Positions 12,786 to 24,040 of a DNA stretch of 64,000 bases are shown here, one piece after another (the stretch's first letter is position 1; each line of letters begins with the position of its first letter). This DNA comes from Enoplolaimus lenunculus (taxonomy: Eukaryota; Nematoda; Enoplea; Enoplida; Thoracostomopsidae), in NCBI GenBank assembly GCA_030248215.1, contig JASANG010002935.1:62001-126000 (forward strand), read 5' to 3'. The position numbers and the translations under genes are program-made. The notes under the pieces are model-generated. The model was not told the origin of the DNA, did not search any database, and saw only the letters and a program-made list of their open reading frames with translations.

Positions 12786-15339
12786 TTTTTAATGATGTAC
12801 AAATGGAAATAAAGGCTTTTTTGATGTGTTCGAATTTTGTAATGATTTTTGTTTTCATTAAGTAGAGTAGTAGTACTTTGAATTACACTGTATTTCGTTT
12901 CATTGTGTACTTGTGTTAACCGAAAGTTACCTGGTTGAGCAAATTTTGTTTCAAGTTATATACTTAATAAACCAAATCGTTTGACAACGGTACTCTGTCT
13001 GTATTTTAAAATAAATAGCCGGTTCAAAGGATAACGTGAGCTAATATTTTTTAATTGAAAATATTTTAGTAGCATAAAATATAGTTTCTGATTGCTAATT
13101 AATTTCTATTGTATTGACAGAAAAAGAGAACATCTTTGAAACTTGTTCTTCAATGTCCGTTTCCGTTGTTTTCTCACTATCCGTTTTCATTTTATGCTGT
13201 TCGGTACACCTTGAGGTTACCTTTGCAGGATATACTGTGTGGTATATACTATTATAATAAAATGTGTTGCCTAATATTTGCATGAGCGATAGTTTATTAA
13301 AACTATAGCATCCGAAAGATTATGGTGAAAAGACAAATGGGGTATCGGCTCTTGTTTAGGTGCTGACCAAGGTACAAGCGGAAGTGTGTCTCCTGCTCCG
13401 GCAGAAAATAGAGCTCTGGCACCAGTATGTTTAATAGTTGCACCAAAATGAATTCTCTCTGTGCGTTAGGCAATGAGTGTGAATTCATTGTATCTCTTAC
13501 CAAATGACTTTGAAACGAACATTTTTGACGACGTTTTGTCTATATTTGCTAAAATTAACAAGTTAAACATTGTTTAAACAATTTTCGCGTCAGCTCGGTA
13601 TCAGATATTTTCACCATTTGCACCGTAGAACTGTTTGAGTGAACTTCACCGGTTGCAACTTGAGCCTTTGGGTTTGACAATACAACTGAACGGACAGTTA
13701 AGTTCAAAATTGTGGGTATCTATGCCCTTTGCGAATGTCAATGGTTTCTTTTTAATGAATACTGATAGTTTAAGCAAGTTTGACGTTGATAAGCTTTATT
13801 GATTAGGTCCCAAGTGGTCAGATATCTAAAGCTATCTGATCAACAATCAAAACAAGTTCTAAACCGATTTCGCTTCACGAATCCAGTTTGTTTTAACTGA
13901 GTTTGCTTTCAATTCAACAATACACAAGCATTAAAACGAACCAACTCCACAGCGATTCATTTAACTTCGAGCAAAATATATTCAAAAATGAAGACTGTAC
14001 AATTTGTCGAACAATGCTCGCTCGGACAAACGAACATTTGAATTCAACATTTGACTGGTTTCAAAGTGACATGCCGTTGCTATTAAAAGGTGATTCACAA
14101 AGGAGATACATTGCAAAGTTCAGTTCTTTGTGATTTCGCTAAAACTATTGTTTGTTGATCGTTCAAATTTATAGTTTCTGGCCAATGTATAGAACAGGGC
14201 CGTTACAGCTGTATAAGCATATTCCTAAGCATTATTATAAGCCTACGAATATATAAGGGTGCAATCGGGGTAAAAAATACCGAAGCCGTAAATTTAACAA
14301 AACTTGATAGAGGCGGAAAAGAAGCAAAATTAGATAGTTTAAATGATGTTTAATTTGCTAATTTTAGCAAATATCTGTAATGTTAGTGTTAAATGGTTTG
14401 GTTTCATGCTTATTTTTGAAAAAAATCTCAGCAATTGTTTCCTCAAAATTGTGTCAACCTTTAAGACAAAACGCGCTAAACAGCTAAATTTTGTAAAACT
14501 TTGCAATATTTCACTACCGAAATTGACGGAACCTCCGGCAAAAATTCTACCGTAGTCTAGGGTGCATTTTCTGTCGAAGCAGAAGGCAGACCTCGATTGT
14601 ATCCTGGAAGATATATAACTGTATTAATAGTGGTCCATAGTTGTGCAAGCGATTCGCAAGCCCTGGGATTTAGCTATAGCGTGTCTTTTTTAGCTGAGGT
14701 TTGATTTTACCATCCTACAGATATATGTTCCAATATAGTTCGAGGACTGTCTATCTAGGGTTTTGAAATTTACTTAAATTTTTGTATATTAATACGGTCC
14801 AATTTTTATCCATATTTTGAGTACTGTAGTGACCCGAATAAGAGGGGGGACTGATATTGATTTGTCCTCTCCAGAGGGTATCCCTCCTTGTTGATCGGTT
14901 ACGGACTGTTATTCATTTTTAACCGACACTCCGCCGCCCTTCGTTACTGATATATATCCGGTACTGCAATTATCCGTTGAATTAAGCTTTTATTTGTCTT
15001 GTGTCAATAGCTTGAGCGATAATCCAAGGTTATACTTTAGAAATGTACTTTCAAAGCTTAAGTACGCTTTAAAGTTTCGAACTCAAATTATTTGGTCTTG
15101 GAGTCATTTATGCGCTAAAATTAGGGTTAATTGACATTTATGGACTCTAATTAGGGTTTAGGGACTCTATCCGCTTGCGGACTCTTATTAGGGATGCGGA
15201 CTCCAATTGATTCGGACCCAAAATGGGGACCCTCCGATTCTTATTACCCCTCCCCCTCTTATTCGGGTCAATACAGTAGGATTCGAGATTCCCGCATATA
15301 TCCAATCTAAACGTAAAACATAGTGCACTTAATAAAAAA
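12786..15339. other. Intergenic region between CSTF1 and the DEG/ENaC gene
   Basis: The first part holds the CSTF1 3' UTR with AATAAA near 12808. From about 13365 a partial hAT-like end (GGTACAAGCGGAAG, CTCCGGCAGAAAAT) resembles the element at 55430. At 14178-14250 is an end of the telomere-like MITE family (CCAATGTATAGAACAGGGCC), and 14258-14570 looks like another worn GGTGCAA element. A complete TA-flanked MITE follows at 14824-15276. No gene is supported. Confidence 0.6.
14824..15276. mobile_element. Tc1/mariner-like MITE (CTGTAGTGACCCGAATAAG family), complete
   Basis: Inverted ends CTGTAGTGACCCGAATAAGA and CTCTTATTCGGGTCAATACAG are flanked by TA on both sides (14822-14823 and 15277-15278), the target duplication of Tc1/mariner/pogo elements. 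The 453-bp interior carries repeated ATTAGGGTT / GGACTC words and no transposase. Its right end lies 63 bp upstream of the DEG/ENaC start codon. Confidence 0.85.
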
Positions 15340-18300
15340 ATGAACAACATACCTAAATGCACCGTAGCGGAATACTTGAAACGGTTCTATTTCCACGGCT
15401 GTCGCGAAATGGCAACCGAAAATCGGCGGCCCCCAATGGTGTTATGGTTTCTGCTCATCTTGTTCTCAGTTATAATGGCTGTAATGGATACAAAAAACAT
15501 CATCGAATATCATATGTCGCATACAACAGCAGTTACCCTTCACACTGAATTACCATCACATTACCCGGGGATGTTGTTCTGTCCGTCAGGATGGATTGAC
15601 AAGCGGAAAGCTGACGCGTATGGCATGGATCAAGATATGATACGGTAAACTTTACCTTTTAGCGGCCAGTGTTAAAGTAAGTGCTATAATTTTTATAACG
15701 TCCGTCGCCGTCCGCCGCTGTCATCACTGTCCGGCACCCTACCTCAACGCACTTGTATTGACGCACGGCCCAACACATCAATTTTCAAACGAAAATTTTT
15801 AAACGTGCAGCACCACGCTTACTTTTAGGATTGTAACATTAGCTGAGCCCAAACTCTAAAGTGTGAACTTTAAGCCTGCGCGTAGACTTAAACCTTAGGA
15901 TAATGACAAGCTAAAACTATGTGCAAGCCTAAAAGTTAAGCACTACGTATGTATATATAGTTTTTTGATTAACAAAACTTGCTGGAGTCAGGACTACAGC
16001 CACTAAGTTATCTTTTCCTATAGAGAAACCTCAAATCGTGCATCGATCGAGCAGGTATGCTTGGTTTCATATAAGTATGATTTAACCCCTTCTTACATTG
16101 AGTTGCCTATTCAACTTACCGCAGTGTATATACGTTACATAATATATACCGCACAGTGTTTAACAATTGCAACACGTATACATAGTACCAAATCACCACA
16201 AGACGTGAGAGCCCCCTCGGGCTCCAGCGTCAAGCTCCTATAGCTGAGTGGTGATGGTATACGCCTCCCACTCCTGTCACCGGAGTTCGAATCCTAGCAT
16301 AAAAGTAGGTCTCAGCGGAAATAGAAAATATTCATGTAAAGGGTTAAATTCAACCTTAGAACAACTGGTCCTGAACCCAATCGTAGGCTTCAGGTCTTCA
16401 ATTATAGTCCAAGTTACGTTTTAGTGTTCGATACCTGTTCCATATTTATCGTATTTTTTTTGCTTTCAGTGCGCTTATCTTTTGTTTTCAGTGCGCTTTT
16501 CTCGCTGAACTTCTGGGATTTGCTGATAGCGACACCGCAATGGTTGCATTACCTGTACAACGGCCAAAATCCATTCGAATACATTTCACGCAACGCGAAC
16601 GAAATAGCAATCTTGAACGCTAAATTTCTGACGTTTGCAGCAAATAATCATTTTTCAACGCTAACACAAATTCAAGATGCAATCTCATATGACGCTGATG
16701 CTTTTGTTCAGTCAAGTATGTACACAGCGGCAACCGTAAAAATGTCATCGGCTGTGAATTTTCTATACGTTACTCTCACTCCATCGCATTCCGCAACGTT
16801 TCGTGCGGGTTCCCATTTTAGCGTTATTGTCGCTATAAACTGTTTACTTGCTACTTTTCAGTGTGCCTCGATTTCGATGTATATTGCAAAACTAGGTATA
16901 ATAAGATTGTAACCTTGGTCCACCAGTACTCAGTTCATAGGATACCTAAACATAATCCAGCCCACAGCGCATCATGGGTGAAAAATTACCGTAGATGAAG
17001 CCGCAGGTCTACACAATTTTCCGGAGCCGGAGGTCGATTGTTTATCACAGCTTAAAGAGTTATCCGTAGATGTATTGTGCCTAAAGAAATATTTGCCGAT
17101 ATTTTAATATTTCACATTACGGTTTTCAAATCATTTAAATGTAGTTAATATTAACGCTTATTGAATGAACAATACAGATTTCTTAAAAATTCAACTCAAC
17201 GCAAAGTTAAAAATTAAGTTTCACACTTTAATTTCAGTGGTCGCACGTAACCGATCAATACAGTCTCAAAAAATGATATACGGAGAGCGTGCGTGCTACT
17301 ATATTAACGACACCCGCACCTATGGAACAACTCGAGTGACTCTTTCGCCACTTATGTTAGAATTGGATGTTCAGCCAAAATATCACGGAATTGCACCTAC
17401 AGATGTTATCGGCATTGGTGACGTTGACAATATTGCATTTGCGCCAACAGATATGCTGTTTGTAGCACCGGGGTATGATATTCGCATTCATGTTCGACAC
17501 ACTAAGTATGAATTTCGGAACCACGCGCGGAGACCGTGTCGAAAATGGTCGGAATGGGATATGGACAACTGTCAAAAAGAAGTGTTGAATAATGGTACGT
17601 ACAAAGTTGCATTGTTTTTACGACAAACATCAGAGAATATACCATGAACTTGAAAAGATAGTACCACATATCGAAGGATAAATTGAAGGAAGAGGTACGT
17701 ACATTATTTATTACATAACCAAGCCCGCAATAATTCACATCATCAAGAACGCTTGGCACAAACTTTTAGCAGACTAAAACTAAAAATTATGCTTTGTTAA
17801 CCAACCTCAACACCCACCCAATTTCTGTTTACTCAGTATTTCTTAACATGCTCTATATATACGGTAGTCACCGCATTAATTTAGTCATGTCACAAATGTA
17901 TAGCAAGCCATGGAATTTGACTCTGGCGGAGTCTAATTTTACTCAATTTGTGTGGTATATACCGAGAAACATATTTCGGAGAGATTAAATTTAACTAACT
18001 ATTTTTTGCAGTGTCGTAGCACGAGTTTTTGGATCCTGATATATATGTATCGGTACACTTTTTTCAATATAGTACTGTAGTGACCCGAATAAGAAGAAGC
18101 GTAATAAGAGGGATCTCCATTTTGAGTCCCAATCAATAGGAGTCGGTAAGTATTTTTAGAATTTTGCATTCCACAATCGGGCTGCTCGACATGGAAACGC
18201 CACAACCAAATAAACCACATCTCACGTTACTGTTCGCTGTATGACCGAAACAGTTGCTTTTTTACCGCTTTGCTGCCAAATTATACAGCTGTAATGCAGC

Positions 18301-18644
18301 GTCTATACGACAAGTGTCCTCAACGATGTCTTGCAAAAGTATACAGAAGCCATATTCATTATGACAGGCGTACGCTACCAGAGGTTTCGAAGGAAAATTT
18401 AAAATCTGAAGGCAACAAATCGAGTAGCCAGGTAATTTTTAAACAAAATCAAAAAGTGAAATATTTCATCACTTATATTAACTCAAACGGAATCGAATGC
18501 TTGGATCAGCGAATGGTAACAAGTGTTAATCAACTTTTCGGCGCAGTTGGCGGATCCCTATCGGTTTGGCTGGGAGCGTCGATTGTCGCTGTGATTCAGT
18601 TTGTTATTGCACCATTTACTGCTAAAATGAAACGACTTGATTGA
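15340..18644 (+). CDS. DEG/ENaC (degenerin/ASIC-like) sodium channel subunit, complete 4-exon gene
   Basis: Trimeric amiloride-sensitive cation channels of the plasma membrane. Exons 15340-15644, 16492-16715, 17238-17594, 18160-18644 join in phase to 1371 bp, 456 aa. The N-terminus has the conserved gating dipeptide His19-Gly20 (FYFHGCREM), then TM1 at about 33-49 and the post-TM1 LPSHYPGMLFCPSGW segment. The large extracellular loop is cysteine-rich (CYYIND, CIPQSGCSTW, RYCSLYDRNSC, DKCPQRC). TM2 follows GGSLSVWLGAS, with the selectivity-filter G-x-S as G434-A435-S436. The usual acidic residue of the SxxSxxE stretch is a glutamine (Q442 region), which may alter conductance. At 456 aa it is shorter than typical nematode degenerins and closer to compact ASIC/pickpocket forms. 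AATAAA lies near 18757. Exact subfamily and ligand (protons, peptide, mechanical) cannot be told. Confidence 0.9.
16215..16310 (+). repeat. tRNA-like SINE fragment, family B, in DEG/ENaC intron 1
   Basis: A box-like TATAGCTGAGTGGTGATGG and B box GAGTTCGAATCCTAGC are spaced as in a tRNA. The anticodon arm and acceptor stem do not fold properly, so a SINE head is preferred over a tRNA gene. No second copy was recognised in the window. Confidence 0.4.
18075..18150. mobile_element. Truncated Tc1/mariner-like MITE abutting a DEG/ENaC splice acceptor
   Basis: The TIR CTGTAGTGACCCGAATAAGA with a TA before it (18073-18074) is followed by the interior words seen next to the ends of the other copies (CCCAATCAATAGGAGTCGG). 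The rest of the element is missing. The acceptor of exon 4 (AG at 18158-18159) lies about ten bases past the recognisable MITE sequence. Confidence 0.7.
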
Positions 18645-20309
18645 AAGATGAACCCAATGTATATGGTGCCGTATCGTTGTAGACTATGCGGACGAAGCAA
18701 AATATCCAGCGTAACTATTTGTCCTACGACATATATGTACTTTTTTGAAACAATCTTAATAAAACGCATGCGAGTTTTGCCTATCGCGTTTAAGTTATAT
18801 AAAAAATGATGCTTGTAAAATGTTCTCGTTTTGACTAAAATTTTATTCTTAATCTTCTACGTTTCCGACACCTCACCTGTGTTTCTCAAATATCTCAAGG
18901 GAAGATCATGAAGGGTTGAAAAGTATATTTCAAATATTTTCAGCATCTCAGAAACATTTGAAGCAAGCAGGCAGAATTTACCGGGCCCGCAGTATAACAT
19001 ATGTAGCACTCGTATATGTATTCGATATTTTGTTTCTAAACCTTCTAGCCACCGATAACCGGTACCCTTTTTACTACGTTACTCAAAATTTAATTTGACT
19101 GAAGTTGCTTAGTTAAAGAATTAAAACAAGTTAAACTTAAAATAGCTATATATCGCTTTATTGAGACTGCAGTTTTACAAGTGTTATGAGGGCGTTTTCT
19201 GCAACGACACGTTTAAGGCACTTTAGAACATTTGTTCGTTTTTAGAGGTTATAAATAAACTTGATCTTTAGAGTTTTGCTTTGTTTTCTCTAAATTTGAA
19301 CGAGTTTCGTTCAGAGATCTCGTAGCCAAAACTTAGACGTCTTGGTGAAAAATTCTGTCGAGATAAACGGTATAAGTTTACATAGGATTCAACGGCGCAT
19401 AAACGCAATAAAAGCTTAAACCAATACATCAATCGGCTCGTGTAAAGATCAGTGGCAAACCGTTTTGCCGCGGCACTGCAAAAGAGTCAGCTTAAAGCTT
19501 TAGGCCAATTTTTAGGTATAGGCTTGTCTTTTACGGCCCTGCCCTGTGTATACATTAGCCCATCAATCTATAAGCCTAAGCATATAATATAAGCCTGCGT
19601 GGTCATAGAGTCTATGATTTTATTTGAACTAGTCCTATTCGGGAAGTTGTATGTTTAATTTTGCCTCAAAATTTAGATACATTACCCTCATTACCTATAT
19701 ATGAAATTATATGACAAATGTATTAGGCAGCAAATTTAATTTTTGACACGTTATATTTTGACATTTCTGTGCATTTCTTTAAGAAGTGCTACTGTATTGA
19801 CCCGAAAAAGAGGAGGGTCTCCATTGTGTGTCCCAATCATTAGGAGTCGGCATTCCTAATAAGATTCCGTAAGCGGAAAAAGTCCCTAAACCCTAATAGA
19901 GTCCATAAATGTAAATGGGCCCTAATTATAGTGCATAAATTATTCCAGGCCCAAATAAAGTTGAGTTCGAGACCTTTAAAGCAAACTTTAGTTTTGAAAA
20001 TACATTCCTAAGTAAGTATAACCTTGCATTATATCGCTCAAGCTATTGACACAAGACAAATAAGCGTTTCATTCAACGGATAATTATAGTACCGGATATA
20101 TATTTGTAACAAATGGTGGCGGAGCGTGGGTTAAAAATAAATAACAGTTCGTAACTGAGTAACAGGGGGCTACCGTCTGAAGAGGCCAAATAAATATCTG
20201 TCTCCCTGTTGCTCGGGTCACCACAGTATTTAACAGCCTAAAAATATTAATATAAAAATAGTTCGTTGTTTATAGTATATAAGCTGTGTATATATTCTGA
20301 TTCACCACA
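18645..20309. other. Intergenic region 3' of the DEG/ENaC gene
   Basis: Contains the channel 3' UTR with AATAAA near 18757, AT-rich DNA without a supported gene, the reversed end of a telomere-like MITE at about 19520-19600 (GGCCCTGCCCTGTGTATACAT, then TAAGCCTAAGC) and a complete TA-flanked MITE at 19792-20226. Confidence 0.6.
19792..20226. mobile_element. Tc1/mariner-like MITE (CTGTAGTGACCC family), complete, reverse orientation
   Basis: Ends CTGTATTGACCCGAAAAAGA and GTTGCTCGGGTCACCACAG with TA on each side (19790-19791, 20227-20228). The interior is the reverse complement of the copy at 14824-15276, including the ATTAAACG/ACACAAGACAAATAA stretch. It is more worn than the other complete copies. 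Confidence 0.85.
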
Positions 20310-22445
20310 ATGTTATCAGGTTTGATTCTAACTGTGATCACAGCGCAACTATCACACTTTAGTTGTGCTCAAGGTAAGAACCTTGTGAGTACTCCAGGAT
20401 TCTATTTCGAGAAAAGATAACAAACCTCAAACAAGTGTTTTTTGCCAGCGAGGAAACACAATTTTCACTATATGCTATATATGTCCTGTTCGCAGCTGAA
20501 AATTGTTATAAGTACGACCTTATCATTTTTTCACCAAAAATTTTCTGACCGAGAAAAATTGTAAATGTAGGGACCTCATATATCATTGTTTACAAAAGTT
20601 TGTAGCAGGAAGGCGTAGGCCATCCCCCCTCCGCCCTCTCTGTGCACCTGCTAACGCGCCCTATTTCGTCTGTTGTGTACGTCCCTGCGATGAGAGCGAT
20701 TCTTTGCGGACGAATTCAATTATAGTTTAGTGAAACCAGAGAATCTACGGCAATTCGTCGACCGACACCTTGTCGCCCAACAGTATCCTAAAGCCTATTA
20801 ATAAATCTAAGCATAATTCTAAACGCAATCCTAAGCCTGCGTTTTAGCCTAAGCATTATGGGTGACGAATGAAGTTTCGGATTACAAGTGGTCGGTCGAC
20901 GAATTGTCGTGATACCAGAGTTGTCAAACTCACAGCGTTAACTCAAAACATTTCTATAAGATTATAAATAAATACTTAAAGTTCGCGATGTAATGGTTAC
21001 CTGGTGTAAACGGTAACAGTTCTAAAATATTGGTTTACCGTTGCTGGAATGTACAACGGCTAAAAAACCATCGGTTCCTAGTGCTCTTTTTAACTGCGTG
21101 AAGTAGCGTCTTTGGTCAAATTTTATAGTTTTAAAAAAATTGTGGTGTACCAAAATCTGTAACTGTGGCGACATTAATTCAAGTTTGATTTTCTTTCATA
21201 AAACTATATAACGATCACACACCTCTGAAAATGTCACATACCCACAACCGTATTATCATTTTAGTGGGCCATTGCTCAGACGGAACTCTCCCGTACCCTG
21301 GCAACGCAATCACAAGCGAATGCTCTCCTTATTCTTTAAAATACGGTTGTCCATCAACGTTCACTTGTTCAGCTTTAACCACCGGAAACTACGCGTGTTG
21401 TCGGTCAGGTCTGCTGCCTGATGAACAAGGCTATTATTCCGGCAGAAGTTCCGGCCAGTTTTTTGGAGGAAGGCACAACCTGGTTGGTTTTGCAACCAAC
21501 GATCAGAGCCCTCTGTTGTACGGAATAGCGTCAAGCTTTGGTAGAGGGCGAACTGTGAATACGAACGGATATTACGGGATTCCGGTAATTGATCAAGAAT
21601 CTAGCCAAAGCTTTGATGTGTATCGTTCACCGTATCGAAGTAAGTCAATGTGTTTAAAACTTTAGCTTATGTAATACCCCGGTTATTTCATTTTCCCACG
21701 TGCAGCCGCACTACCAGCAATCTGATCCTTCATGTTTTCATAATTCAGTTTCAATCTTGGTTCTAGAATTGACCTATAAAGCAGGGTGCAACCGGAATTA
21801 TAAAATACCGGAATCGGAACCGAAAATGTAAAGAATTACCGGAACCGAAAATAAAAAATACTTGTTACCGAAAAATTTATTTTTGACGCTATTTTATCGC
21901 TTTTAACGCTGTAAACACATCATTTAAGATTCTAAAATCTTTAAAACAAACGCGGTAGGTGGAAACATATGATATGTGATGGAGCATGGCACGAATTGAA
22001 AATTTTGGCAATACACGCTCAGATAGTTTTAGTGAAATAAAGTTAGAATAATATATATGCCAATTTTTTTTAATTTTGGAATGAGAAAAATTTTCAATAC
22101 CGGAAATACCGGAAAATTCCGGTGAAAAAATACCGGATTTATTACCGGAACCGGATGGTGAAAAATACCGGATTTCGCTACCAGAACCGGAATTCCGGTT
22201 GCACTCTGCTATAAAATGGATGCTTCGACTTTAATAATTATAAAAGCTGAAACTTCATTGGACAAAACACTTTGAGCAGTGTAGAGCAGTTGAGCAAAGT
22301 TGTTAAGGCAACGTAAATTTTGTTGCATAAGTGCGTGCTTGTATTTACTATAGCCTCTACCAATAAAAAAACTCAGTAATATTCTTAAATGCAATTGACT
22401 GAAACATATTTTTATTCAGGCAGGTTCTATGGGAAACGACGGTGA
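20310..22445 (+). CDS. Secreted cysteine-rich (lustrin-like) protein with a C-terminal GKRR, 3 exons
   Basis: Exons 20310-20373, 21265-21639 and 22420-22445 join in phase (465 bp, 154 aa). The first exon is a signal peptide (MLSGLILTVITAQLSHFSCA). Residues 24-60 or so hold six cysteines in the order C-C-C-C-CC (HCSDG, SECSPY, GCPSTFTC, YACC), the pattern of nematode lustrin-type or EB-like modules. The rest is rich in Gly, Ser and Tyr without domains. The tiny last exon encodes RFYGKRR and a stop: a basic cleavage site after glycine, as in amidated peptide precursors. Alternatively it is just a basic tail of a cuticle or matrix protein. The start is chosen for the signal peptide; AATAAA follows near 22607. 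Function not known. Confidence 0.75.
20745..20935. repeat. GACAATTCGTCG MITE in intron 1 of the secreted-protein gene
   Basis: The segment opens with GGCAATTCGTCGACCGACA and closes with GGTCGGTCGACGAATTGTCG, an inverted repeat of about 20 bp, enclosing TAAGCC-rich DNA. Related copies are at 53580-53755 and 62065-62225, which share CGACGAATTGTCG and GCCCAACAGT..CCTAAAG. Non-coding. Confidence 0.6.
21782..22208. mobile_element. hAT-type MITE (CAGGGTGCAACCGGAAT family) in intron 2 of the secreted-protein gene
   Basis: Ends CAGGGTGCAACCGGAATTA and GGAATTCCGGTTGCACTCTG, flanks CTATAAAG (21774-21781) and CTATAAAA (22209-22216) matching seven of eight bases. CCGG-rich termini with an AT-rich middle; no transposase. 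Copies at 41430-41820 and 43442-43734. Confidence 0.85.
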
Positions 22446-24040
22446 TTCTCCGATATACGCTACAGCATTCGAGAGCGAACCATTGCTGGTCAACATTATA
22501 TTTCTCCACTGCTCATATGAAGATAAACGGCACAAATATTCGAAAACTAAAGCCTAAGCTTAATCCAAGCATCAGTGTAGGCCCAGTCTCTGAAATTCCT
22601 CAGGAACAATAAAAACGGATATATTGAAGAGTTATACAGCCAAAAACTAAACCACGCGTAAATAAGAACACCACAAGTTTTTATTCCTGCACATATATAT
22701 AATTTTATAAAAATACGCCGTTATCAAACCCATCCTACTTAGAGGCGTTTACCGTTTTTCCGCGGAACTGCACTAGATTAAGTTTAAGCTCTAGGCTATT
22801 TTTGTTTAGGCTAAGCTTAGCTATAGGCAATATCAGAGTTGGGCATCTAAAAACTCTTTTTCGGCTGTTGTGCGTTTTTTTCCGAGGGAGTGAAAAAATC
22901 GGCAAACTTCCTTATATATTTCACTAAATTTCTTGCAAAACGGCGACAAAATATCGCGGAAACCGTAATAACTTGGTTTTTATCATGCTCCCGTCACCGT
23001 AAAGGCTGATTCTACTGGGAAGAAATCAGTGGCAGGATCCAGGAATTTCTAAAACAGGGACGGCACAAGATATAAATTGTGGAAGCACACGTGAGCGATA
23101 AGCCAAAATGTCACTTTAATGCTAAACATAAATACAAAATCTTGGTATTGAACCCTGTTGGGGGGCCCAAGCCGGAGTGTCCCCCTCGAATACGACCGTG
23201 AAAGAATAAGGAATACAGACATCCTCCTAACTTCTATAGACCAGAAAAACGCGTGTACCAAGTTCGACCCACTCCAAATATAACTGTACAGTTCCAAAAG
23301 TGACACATTTTATGTTTCTCGGCCAGTATATACAACATTGCCGTAGCCGCAGTATATGCATATTCCTAAGCATAAGAATGAACTTGTACCAAAGCCTAAG
23401 CAAAAAAATTGTCTAAAGCTTAAGCTTAATCTATTGCAAACGCGCAGAAAAACGTTCCGCTTCTCATCTTTTCATGGCCAAAAATTTCTAACACCCTTAC
23501 TAGCAAAACACATGTGAACCAGAACAGGGCTAGCTTACTCTATTGTAGTGCCACAGAAAAACGTTTCGCCTGTGATCTTAACGTGGACGAATAGTTTCTA
23601 ACACCTTTACTTGCTAAACACACGTGAACCCGTACTGACAAAAAAACCATATTAAACATATTTCAATATGCTATTGATTTCAAGGTTTGTTAAATTAACA
23701 GTACAAAATTTGAAGTACACAAACTACACACAATACATTTTTACTCAATGCACGGAACATTTTTTCAGAAGTTTTAAAATTTTTTACTCAAATTAAAAAT
23801 TTCTGCTGAAAAAGTAATTTCCCCAAAACCTAAAAATCTTAACTCAAAACTTAAATTGTTTTTAATCAAAACACATCTTTTGTACTTTAAAATGTAAATT
23901 TCACTCAAAACATTAATAACATTTCACCCAAAACATAAATTTTTTTACTCAAAAACCTCAATATTTATATTAAAAATTTTTTATCTGAAAATAAAATGTT
24001 TTATATTTGAATTAGAGTATGCAATGCTCAATTTCAACAA
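22446..24040. other. Intergenic region between two convergent genes
   Basis: Holds the 3' end of the secreted-protein gene, then ends of the telomere-like MITE family (about 23315-23600) with a direct duplication of about 100 bp whose units start CAGAAAAACGTT at 23450 and 23551. From 23640 the DNA is an A-rich stretch with a recurring CTCAAAAC word, ending at the CC2D1 stop. No gene supported. Confidence 0.55.

Noticed and set aside
16470-16491. Use of the first acceptor for DEG/ENaC exon 2
   Set aside because: It shifts the reading frame by 22 bp and runs into a stop, whereas the second acceptor restores the family sequence exactly.
3921-22445. Operon-like arrangement of CSTF1, the channel and the secreted-protein gene (all plus strand)
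   Set aside because: Intergenic gaps are 2.6 and 1.7 kb, each gene has its own poly(A) signal, and no trans-splice leader evidence can be read from genomic sequence.
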